Both the position numbers and the translations under genes were made by a program. The notes under the pieces are model-generated. The model was not told the origin of the DNA. It worked only from the letters and a program-made list of their open reading frames with translations, and did not search any database. Shown piece after piece: positions 35,775 through 40,111 of a DNA stretch of 57,990 bases. Source of the DNA: a virus; IMG/VR virus record IMGVR_UViG_3300032093_000153, positions 1-57,990 of that record; one strand, 5' to 3'. Within the stretch, counting starts at the first letter, position 1, and each line of letters starts with the position of its first letter.

Positions 35775-35782
35775 TATAAATA
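35775..35782 (+). promoter_or_regulatory. Late promoter TATAAATA
   Basis: Exact match 5 nt after the Hc1-like gene and 19 nt before a 32-codon open frame. Confidence 0.55.
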
Positions 35783-35800
35783 AAACAACGACTTAAAACA

Positions 35801-35899
35801 ATGACTAACCTTCATACACAACCTAAGAGTGATTATCCGATGAACTGCTGGTTTATTGGAGAGACCCTCTTGGTTGCGAATATGGTAAGTCAAAGTTAA
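35801..35899 (+). CDS. Very small open frame
   Basis: 32 aa (MTNLHTQPKSDYPMNCWFIG..), placed correctly after a late promoter and before a strong terminator, so plausibly translated. No family. Confidence 0.35.
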   Translation: MTNLHTQPKSDYPMNCWFIGETLLVANMVSQS

Positions 35900-35923
35900 A
35901 AGAACAAACCATAAAAGCAATGA

Positions 35924-35957
35924 AGAGGGAGAATCCAAAAGATTCTCCCTCTTTTTT
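35924..35957 (+). terminator. Strong rho-independent terminator
   Basis: 12-bp perfect stem AGAGGGAGAATC/GATTCTCCCTCT with a 5-nt loop and T6. Ends the internal-protein region. Confidence 0.9.
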
Positions 35958-36073
35958 ATGCCTTGTGCCAGTTGAGCAACTGGTCGTATGATTTGCCACC
36001 AGGGTCCAAACTCTGGTATATTACTTGAGTCGGTGGGGGAACGAGACCCCAAATGCCTGGGACCACTTCTGGA

Positions 36074-36117
36074 ACTGGCACAACCCACTTGCCCCGCAAC
36101 GGGTTCTGTGGTATTCT
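36074..36117 (+). promoter_or_regulatory. Box promoter ACTGGCACAA-38-TATTCT
   Basis: ACTGGCACAA at 36074 and TATTCT 36112-36117, spacing 38 nt. The 217-bp gap 35958-36174 otherwise holds several short hairpins (CAGTTGAGCAACTG, CCAG..CTGG, GGTGGTTGAGAGACCACC) and no gene. Confidence 0.5.
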
Positions 36118-36174
36118 TAAAGGGTGGTTGAGAGACCACCAGCACCTTGACAACTGAATAATTACCACATTATT

Positions 36175-36246
36175 GGGACATTAACTCAGCGGAAGAGTAT
36201 CCGGCTTTTAACCGGTTAGTCCTCGGTTCGAATCCGAGATGTCCCA
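36175..36246 (+). tRNA. tRNA-Lys(TTT)
   Basis: Acceptor GGGACAT/ATGTCCC, loop CTTTTAA between CCGG/CCGG, T arm CTCGG-TTCGAAT-CCGAG, A73. Confidence 0.93.
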
Positions 36247-36250
36247 TCGT

Positions 36251-36341
36251 GGGAGAGTGGCTACTGTTGGCAATATGTGTAGCGGAAGTCTGTAAAACTT
36301 TTACATCGGAACCATCGGGGGTTCAATTCCCTCCTCTCTCA
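36251..36341 (+). tRNA. tRNA-Tyr(GTA), class II
   Basis: Acceptor GGGAGAG/CTCTCTC, loop CTGTAAA, D stem GCTAC/GTAGC, long variable arm TACATCGGAACCATCG as in bacterial tRNA-Tyr. Confidence 0.9.
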
Positions 36342-36345
36342 CCTT

Positions 36346-36417
36346 GGCCCTATAGTGAAGTGGTTATCACGCATCTCTGTCCAAGATGTATCACGAGTTC
36401 AAATCTCGTTAGGGTCG
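36346..36417 (+). tRNA. tRNA-Asp(GTC)
   Basis: Acceptor GGCCCTA/TAGGGTC, loop CTGTCCA, G73 as usual for Asp. Confidence 0.93.
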
Positions 36418-36420
36418 CCT

Positions 36421-36492
36421 GGTCTCGTCGTCTAATGGTTAGGACGTTGCTCTTTCACAGCAAAAACGAGGGTTCAAATCCCTTCGAGACTA
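36421..36492 (+). tRNA. tRNA-Glu(TTC)
   Basis: Acceptor GGTCTCG/CGAGACT, loop CTTTCAC between TTGCT/AGCAA, T arm GAGGG-TTCAAAT-CCCTT. Confidence 0.92.
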
Positions 36493-36496
36493 CCTT

Positions 36497-36570
36497 GGGA
36501 ACATAGCTCCAATTGGTAGAGCACAGGATTGAAGATCTTGGTGTTGTCGGTTCAAATCCGACTGTTCCCG
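36497..36570 (+). tRNA. tRNA-Phe(GAA)
   Basis: Acceptor GGGAACA/TGTTCCC, loop TTGAAGA, GGTGTTGTCGG variable/T region like bacterial tRNA-Phe. G73 is atypical for Phe (usually A). Confidence 0.85.
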
Positions 36571-36573
36571 CTT

Positions 36574-36728
36574 GCCCTTGCCGTTGGGACGGTGAAATAG
36601 GGTTCAATTTGACAAAGTAGTTTTAGATAGGTGTGCTGAACCCACACTGATAAGATTCCCCTCGTAAGGGTACTTCTTGTACGAAACCTCAAGTCTATTG
36701 AGAGTGGGATCATTCCCCACCAAGGGCA
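36574..36728 (+). ncRNA. tRNA-like structured RNA of unknown identity
   Basis: GCCCTTG (36574-36580) pairs with CAAGGGC (36721-36727), next to a T-stem-like GTGGG-ATCATTC-CCCAC, giving tRNA geometry and an A73. The interior is ~130 nt with GGGTTCA/TGAACCC, GTAC-ttct-GTAC and CTCAA/TTGAG stems instead of a normal D and anticodon arm. The T loop lacks TTCRA. It may be an intron-bearing or degraded tRNA, or a distinct small RNA. Confidence 0.45.
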
Positions 36729-36733
36729 CATAA

Positions 36734-36805
36734 TGGAATATAACTCAGTGGTAGAGTGCTGTGCTGATAACGCAGAAGTCGTGAGTTCAAATCTCACTAT
36801 TCCAA
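36734..36805 (+). tRNA. tRNA-Ile(GAT)
   Basis: Acceptor TGGAATA/TATTCCA, loop CTGATAA between CTGTG/CGCAG, T arm GTGAG-TTCAAAT-CTCAC, A73. Followed by a TTGTTGCC-ttcg-GGCAACA hairpin at 36806-36824. Confidence 0.9.
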
Positions 36806-36856
36806 TTGTTGCCTTCGGGCAACATAAAACCCTTATGGGTTGCTTCAAGACAACAT

Positions 36857-36944
36857 AGAAAGGTGACCGAGAGGCTTAAGGTAGAAGTTTGCTAAACTTC
36901 CGAGGGAGAATATCCCTCCGAGGGTTCGAATCCCTCCCTTTCTG
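36857..36944 (+). tRNA. tRNA-Ser(GCT), class II
   Basis: Acceptor AGAAAGG/CCTTTCT, loop TTGCTAA, variable arm GAGGGAGAATATCCCTC, G73. Confidence 0.93.
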
Positions 36945-36946
36945 CT

Positions 36947-37018
36947 GGCAGTATAGCTGAGTGGTAAAGCACATCATTCATACCGATGCGACCGTGGGTT
37001 CAATTCCCACTACTGCCT
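36947..37018 (+). tRNA. tRNA-Met(CAT), second copy
   Basis: Acceptor GGCAGTA/TACTGCC, loop TTCATAC, stem CATC/GATG with one A-C mismatch next to the loop, T arm GTGGG-TTCAATT-CCCAC. U73. Confidence 0.85.
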
Positions 37019-37019
37019 T

Positions 37020-37091
37020 GTGTCATTATCCTAGTGGTTAAGGAACCAGTTTGTGAAACTGGGTAGATGAGTTCAAATCTCATATGGCACC
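37020..37091 (+). tRNA. tRNA-His(GTG)
   Basis: Acceptor GTGTCAT/ATGGCAC, loop TTGTGAA, C73 as required by bacterial HisRS; the base before G1 is not G. Confidence 0.88.
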
Positions 37092-37093
37092 CC

Positions 37094-37165
37094 GCCCTTA
37101 TAGCTCAGTGGTAGAGCAACTCACTAGTAATGAGTAGGTCGTTGGTTCAAATCCGACTGAGGGCT
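37094..37165 (+). tRNA. tRNA-Thr(AGT)
   Basis: Acceptor GCCCTTA/TGAGGGC, loop CTAGTAA between ACTCA/TGAGT. A34 anticodon is uncommon in bacteria, where Thr ACU is normally read by GGU or UGU. Confidence 0.88.
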
Positions 37166-37167
37166 CT

Positions 37168-37194
37168 TAACTATCTGGAATTTCCAGATAGTTC
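37168..37194 (+). repeat. Inverted repeat between tRNAs
   Basis: AACTATCTGGA/TCCAGATAGTT, a near-perfect hairpin in the spacer, followed by CAAAT. A processing site or small relic of the hairpin family at 41.6-42.2 kb. Confidence 0.5.
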
Positions 37195-37198
37195 AAAT

Positions 37199-37269
37199 GT
37201 GTCTGTCGCCAAGTGGTAAGGCAGGAGTCTGCAAAACTCTTATCGTCAGTTCGATTCTGACCAGACACT
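37199..37269 (+). tRNA. tRNA-Cys(GCA)
   Basis: Acceptor GTGTCTG/CAGACAC, loop CTGCAAA, T arm GTCAG-TTCGATT-CTGAC, U73 (typical of Cys). Confidence 0.92.
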
Positions 37270-37274
37270 CCTAC

Positions 37275-37346
37275 TCCAGAATCGACTAACAGGCAGGTCA
37301 ACACACTTTGAATGTGTTTGTCTAGGTTCGAATCCTAGTTCTGGAA
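37275..37346 (+). tRNA. tRNA-Gln(TTG)
   Basis: Acceptor TCCAGAA/TTCTGGA, loop CTTTGAA between ACACA/TGTGT, T arm CTAGG-TTCGAAT-CCTAG. Confidence 0.9.
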
Positions 37347-37349
37347 CTT

Positions 37350-37422
37350 GTCCGTGTAGCCCAACGGAAGAGGCACTATCTTGAGGGGGTAGGTGTTGGA
37401 GGTTCAAATCCTCTCACGGACA
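37350..37422 (+). tRNA. tRNA-Leu(GAG) with short variable region
   Basis: Acceptor GTCCGTG/CACGGAC, D arm GCCCAACGGAAGAGGC, loop TTGAGGG. The variable region is only GTGTT, whereas Leu tRNAs normally have a long class II arm. Confidence 0.8.
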
Positions 37423-37425
37423 TAT

Positions 37426-37500
37426 GCTGGTGTAGCCCAATCGGCAGGAGGCAGCAGATTCAAAATCTGAACAGTGTGGGTTCAAATCCCTCCACCAGTA
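37426..37500 (+). tRNA. tRNA-Leu(CAA) with short variable region
   Basis: Acceptor GCTGGTG/CACCAGT, D arm GCCCAATCGGCAGGAGGC, loop TTCAAAA, variable ACAGT. The T stem has one T-T mismatch. Confidence 0.78.
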
Positions 37501-37504
37501 CCAT

Positions 37505-37577
37505 ATCAGAGTAGCTCAATTGGTAGAGCAGTGGTCTCCAAAACTAAAGGTTGCGGGTTCAAGTCCTGTCTCTGATG
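37505..37577 (+). tRNA. tRNA-Trp(CCA)
   Basis: Acceptor ATCAGAG/CTCTGAT, loop CTCCAAA, T arm GCGGG-TTCAAGT-CCTGT, G73 as usual for Trp. Confidence 0.92.
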
Positions 37578-37579
37578 CC

Positions 37580-37672
37580 TTGTCCTCTTAACTCAGTGGA
37601 ATAGAGTAAAGGACGCTTGACATTCAATTGAATGTCATATATACTATTGATAGAGGTTAAGTCCCTGTTATA
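37580..37672 (+). pseudogene. Degraded tRNA-like sequence invaded by a promoter
   Basis: TCCTCTTAACTCAGTGGAATAGAGT looks like a tRNA 5' half (D arm ACTCAGTGGAATAGAGT), and AGAGGTTAAGTCCCTGT like a damaged T arm. The anticodon region is replaced by a palindromic promoter. No acceptor pairing remains. Confidence 0.4.
37617..37645 (+). promoter_or_regulatory. Sigma70 promoter TTGACA-17-TATACT with palindromic spacer
   Basis: TTGACA 37617-37622, TATACT 37640-37645, 17-nt spacer. GACATTC-aatt-GAATGTC spans the -35 and spacer. It drives the small CDS at 37732. Confidence 0.8.
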
Positions 37673-37731
37673 TCCTTATGAGATATATCACACTTAATCC
37701 ATCAAACACACAAACACACAGGAGTAAAAGA

Positions 37732-37935
37732 ATGTCACCTTACGAACTACGATTTGAGATTTTTAAGCAAGCATATGCATTTGCTAACGATAAGTTTAGC
37801 ATTGAGTATGATACTGCCCGTTGTTGGAATGAAAATTCTATGAATACGGTTAAGATGGATTATCCAGATTTTCCTACATATGAGTATATTGAGCAACTTG
37901 CAGAGAAAATCAATAACTTTGTAAGTTCTAAATGA
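37732..37935 (+). CDS. Small hypothetical protein within tRNA array
   Basis: 67 aa from ATG 37732, chosen for GGAG 11 nt upstream. MSPYELRFEIFKQAYAFAND starts a helical protein with an aromatic centre (DYPDFPTYEYIEQLAEKI). This type recurs in T4-like cyanophages as a conserved unknown; function not known. Confidence 0.7.
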   Translation: MSPYELRFEIFKQAYAFANDKFSIEYDTARCWNENSMNTVKMDYPDFPTYEYIEQLAEKINNFVSSK

Positions 37936-37974
37936 TAAAATAGGGTGATAACACCCTTTAAAGATAGATTATAA

Positions 37975-38061
37975 GGAAGGTCAATCCGATTGGTGACGGA
38001 ACCGCTCTTGAAAAGCGTTGAGGTGTTAAAGCCCTTGGGAGTTCGACTCTCCCACCTTCCG
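37975..38061 (+). tRNA. tRNA-Ser(TGA), class II
   Basis: Acceptor GGAAGGT/ACCTTCC, loop CTTGAAA between CCGCT/AGCGT, long variable arm GGTGTTAAAGCCC, G73. Confidence 0.92.
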
Positions 38062-38082
38062 TTGCTTCTTATGAAGCATAAT

Positions 38083-38154
38083 GCCCTTGTAGCTCAGTGG
38101 TAGAGCAATGGTTTTGTAAACCATTGGTCGCAAGTTCAAATCTTGTCGGGGGCT
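38083..38154 (+). tRNA. tRNA-Thr(TGT)
   Basis: Acceptor GCCCTTG/CGGGGGC, loop TTTGTAA between ATGGT/ACCAT, T arm GCAAG-TTCAAAT-CTTGT. Confidence 0.92.
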
Positions 38155-38182
38155 TGACAGAATTTCGATTCTGTCTTACAAT
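38154..38182 (+). promoter_or_regulatory. Sigma70 promoter TTGACA-17-TACAAT with palindromic spacer
   Basis: TTGACA 38154-38159, TACAAT 38177-38182. GACAGAAT-ttcg-ATTCTGTC forms an 8-bp hairpin over the -35 and spacer, as at 37617. Confidence 0.75.
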
Positions 38183-38190
38183 CAAATAAT

Positions 38191-38262
38191 GCGAAATTAA
38201 TTCAGCGGTAGAATGTCTGCCTTCCAAGCAGAACGTCAGGAGTTCGAATCTCCTATTTCGCT
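38191..38262 (+). tRNA. tRNA-Gly(TCC)
   Basis: Acceptor GCGAAAT/ATTTCGC, loop CTTCCAA between CTGC/GCAG, T arm AGGAG-TTCGAAT-CTCCT, U73 (usual for Gly). Confidence 0.92.
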
Positions 38263-38265
38263 CCA

Positions 38266-38337
38266 GGGTGATTAACTCAGTGGTAGAGTTTCTCGTTTAC
38301 ACCGAGACAGTCGGGGGTTCGAATCCCTCATCACCCA
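38266..38337 (+). tRNA. tRNA-Val(TAC)
   Basis: Acceptor GGGTGAT/ATCACCC, loop TTTACAC between TCTCG/CGAGA, A73 with encoded CCA (38338-38340). Confidence 0.93.
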
Positions 38338-38340
38338 CCA

Positions 38341-38414
38341 CGGGATGTAGCTCAACTTGGTAGAGTGCTTGATTTGGGTTCAAGATGTTGCAGGTTCAAA
38401 TCCTGTCATCCCGA
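38341..38414 (+). tRNA. tRNA-Pro(TGG)
   Basis: Acceptor CGGGATG/CATCCCG with the C1-G72 pair typical of bacterial Pro, loop TTTGGGT, T arm GCAGG-TTCAAAT-CCTGT. Confidence 0.92.
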
Positions 38415-38454
38415 CTTGGAGAATCTAAATACCTCCAAACACTACAAAATCATT

Positions 38455-38610
38455 ATGTCACTGATTTCACAAAAAGACAGAACGATTGCCATTGAGGCAC
38501 TAGACTTTTATCTATTCAATAAGAAATTTGATCTTACTGAAGAAAAAAGAATGGAACTTAATGCACTTCTGAATTGGATTAAAATCGAATACAATAAACA
38601 TGAAAATTAA
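38455..38610 (+). CDS. Small helical protein
   Basis: 51 aa from ATG 38455 (upstream frame lies in tRNA-Pro and is rejected). Helical, charged (QKDRTIAIEALDFYLFNKKF). Not recognised. Confidence 0.5.
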   Translation: MSLISQKDRTIAIEALDFYLFNKKFDLTEEKRMELNALLNWIKIEYNKHEN

Positions 38611-38761
38611 TCTTTGGCACTGTAAAGAAATGAATCAATGGAGATGGACTTTATGTGAAGATTCTCGTCCAATTGTTAAACAAGAATCAGGTCAAAGAGA
38701 AAATTTACGAGATGCTATGAATGACGTAGTAAATACAGTTGAGTATTTAATGAATACTTGA
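38600..38761 (+). CDS. Small hypothetical protein
   Basis: 53 aa starting inside the end of the previous gene (ATGAAAATTAA overlap). Trp-rich start (LWHCKEMNQWRWTL). Not recognised. Confidence 0.5.
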   Translation: MKINLWHCKEMNQWRWTLCEDSRPIVKQESGQRENLRDAMNDVVNTVEYLMNT

Positions 38762-38770
38762 CATTCTTAT

Positions 38771-38843
38771 TCCAGATGACCGAGCAAGCGAACGGGCCCG
38801 ACTGTTAATCGGAGATTGGTAGGGGCAGTACCTACATCTGGAG
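38771..38843 (+). tRNA. tRNA-Asn(GTT) with atypical T loop
   Basis: Acceptor TCCAGAT/ATCTGGA with G73, loop CTGTTAA between CCCGA/TCGGA. The T arm is GTAGG-GGCAGTA-CCTAC, so the normal TTCRANN loop is missing. Confidence 0.8.
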
Positions 38844-38862
38844 TTTCTAACCTCTAAAATAT

Positions 38863-38870
38863 TATAAATA
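38863..38870 (+). promoter_or_regulatory. Late promoter TATAAATA
   Basis: Exact match 21 nt before ATG 38892, with TTGGAGG in between as ribosome binding site. Confidence 0.65.
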
Positions 38871-38891
38871 ATAATAAAGTTGGAGGTTAGA

Positions 38892-39437
38892 ATGTCTGGT
38901 AAATCAGTTGTTGAATTTCGTCAAAGAAGAAAAAGATGGGCAGTTGAAGCATTTGGTGGAAAATGTGGTATTTGTGGTTATGATAAGTGTGTTGAAGCAT
39001 TAGATTTTCACCACATAGACCCAAATGAAAAAGATTTTTCTATAACTGCATCTGTAGCAAACAGACAAGTATTTGTTGAAGAACTTAAAAAGTGTGTTTG
39101 TTTATGTTCTAACTGCCATCGTGAAGTTCATTCTGGAATTACAAAAATCCCAGATAATGTTCTAAAATTTGATGAAAGTTTTTCCAATAAACCTGTTCCA
39201 GAAAAACCAAAGCACCCTTGTAAAGAGTGTGGGAAACTAACAATCATTACTCAAACTTTTTGTTCAGTAAAATGTTCTCATAAAAGCAGAGAAGTTGTTG
39301 ATTGGCCAACTAATCAAGAATTACAAAAATTAGTTCTTGAGAATGGTTATCGTTCTACTGGAAGAATGTTTGGAGTTAGTGATAATGCTGTTAGAAAAAG
39401 GTTAAATAAATTATCCAAATATCGTGGGGAAGTGTAA
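38892..39437 (+). CDS. HNH homing-type endonuclease with C-terminal HTH
   Basis: 181 aa from ATG 38892. CGICGYDKC with LDFHHIDPNEKDF and CLCSNCHREVH is a zinc-ribbon HNH nuclease. A second zinc ribbon follows (CKECGKL..FCSVKCSH), and the C-terminal ENGYRSTGRMFGVSDNAVRKRLN is a helix-turn-helix. It sits between two tRNA genes and its last codons lie inside tRNA-iMet, typical of a homing nuclease that targets a tRNA locus. Confidence 0.8.
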   Translation: MSGKSVVEFRQRRKRWAVEAFGGKCGICGYDKCVEALDFHHIDPNEKDFSITASVANRQVFVEELKKCVCLCSNCHREVHSGITKIPDNVLKFDESFSNKPVPEKPKHPCKECGKLTIITQTFCSVKCSHKSREVVDWPTNQELQKLVLENGYRSTGRMFGVSDNAVRKRLNKLSKYRGEV

Positions 39438-39494
39438 AGGTTGCACAGAAGTCTCATAAGCTTCAGGTTGGTGGTTCGATTCCACCCCCCGCCA
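39423..39494 (+). tRNA. Initiator-like tRNA-Met(CAT)
   Basis: Acceptor CGTGGGG/CCCCGCC leaves C1-C72 unpaired, the initiator hallmark being a mismatch at 1-72. Loop CTCATAA, T arm GGTGG-TTCGATT-CCACC, ACCA encoded (to 39497). It overlaps the end of the HNH gene by 15 nt. Confidence 0.85.
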
Positions 39495-39500
39495 CCAAAT

Positions 39501-39574
39501 GCCCATATACTCCAACTGGCAGAGAGGGTGGACTTAGAATCCATACAGTGTAGGTTCGACTCCTATTATGGGCA
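39501..39574 (+). tRNA. tRNA-Leu(TAG) with short variable region
   Basis: Acceptor GCCCATA/TATGGGC, loop CTTAGAA between GTGGA/TCCAT, variable ACAGT as in the Leu(CAA) gene. Confidence 0.82.
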
Positions 39575-39578
39575 CCTA

Positions 39579-39651
39579 GGGGTCTTAGCTCAATTGGTAG
39601 AGCATTTGCTTTGCAAGCAAGAGGTTAGGGGTTCGAGTCCCCTAGATTCCA
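39579..39651 (+). tRNA. tRNA-Ala(TGC)
   Basis: Acceptor GGGGTCT/AGATTCC with the G3-U70 Ala identity pair, loop TTTGCAA, T arm TAGGG-TTCGAGT-CCCCT. Confidence 0.93.
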
Positions 39652-39872
39652 TTGTCCAAGAGGATAAGAAGTCTGATGTTTCGGACGGGGTTTCGATTAC
39701 CCCCATCTCCATTACTTGGGGGTGCCAGGTTTCGACGGGGCATAAAGGTCTTATCTGTTGACGGGACAAGAAAACAAACGCAAACAAAATTGTTGCTTTC
39801 TCTCGTCAAACCGCATTGGTTTGAACTAAACGAGTGAGGGGGTTATAAGTTTCCTTCTTACCCAAAACTTAC
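39652..39872 (+). ncRNA. ssrA: Circularly permuted (two-piece) tmRNA
   Basis: The 3' (acceptor) piece comes first: T arm GGGGT-TTCGATT-ACCCC (39687-39703), CATCTCC and A73 at 39711. After the 6-nt spacer TTACTT comes the 5' end GGGGGTG (39718-39724), which pairs 7/7 with CATCTCC, then the conserved CCAGGTTTCGACGGGG. Helix 2 forms between GATAAGA (39663-39669) and TCTTATC (39749-39755). The resume codon GCA at 39780 starts ANKIVAFSRQTALV, ending TGA 39822-39824. Permutation is the arrangement known from Prochlorococcus/Synechococcus. It rescues stalled ribosomes by tagging proteins. Exact 5' and 3' ends are approximate. Confidence 0.9.
39780..39824 (+). other. tmRNA tag reading frame, ANKIVAFSRQTALV
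   Basis: 15 codons including TGA. The tag begins like picocyanobacterial tags (ANKIVSFSRQ.. as I recall them) but ends Ala-Leu-Val instead of the usual Ala-Ala terminus recognised by ClpXP. Confidence 0.8.
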
Positions 39873-39873
39873 A

Positions 39874-39898
39874 AGGAGGTGTAATGCCTCCTATTTTT
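39874..39898 (+). terminator. Terminator after tmRNA
   Basis: AGGAGG-tgtaatg-CCTCCT followed by ATTTTT ends the tmRNA transcript. Confidence 0.8.
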
Positions 39899-39919
39899 GT
39901 GCCTTGTGCCAATATAAGG

Positions 39920-39963
39920 ACTGGCACAAGGCACTTGACATTCCGTCAAAACTTTGTTATGAT
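39920..39963 (+). promoter_or_regulatory. Box promoter ACTGGCACAAG plus TTGACA-17-TATGAT
   Basis: ACTGGCACAAG at 39920, TTGACA 39935-39940, TATGAT 39958-39963; box to -10 spacing 38 nt. Here the module has a full consensus -35. The box forms an inverted repeat with GTGCCTTGTGCCA upstream (39899-39911). It drives the VWA gene 40112 through a ~140-nt leader. Confidence 0.8.
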
Positions 39964-40111
39964 GAATAAGTACTCGATAAAAGATCAGGCAGCAATACAA
40001 TACATTTTCCTTTCAAGAAAACCCATAAAAACTGATCTTGTATTAAAGTTAATTCAGCAACACAACTTTGAATCTGTAAACTCAAAACAACATTAACTTG
40101 GAGAAAAAATT

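Noticed and set aside
36249-36848. Open frames over the tRNA array (36249-36506 plus strand, 36552-36848 minus strand, 35774-36168 minus strand, 39441-39837)
   Set aside because: They run through well-formed tRNA genes and the tmRNA and lack ribosome binding sites.
39962-40096. Open frame beginning MNKYSIKDQAAIQYIFLSR before the second VWA gene
   Set aside because: Its ATG overlaps the -10 of the 39920-39963 promoter, so it would lie upstream of the transcript start; kept as leader sequence.
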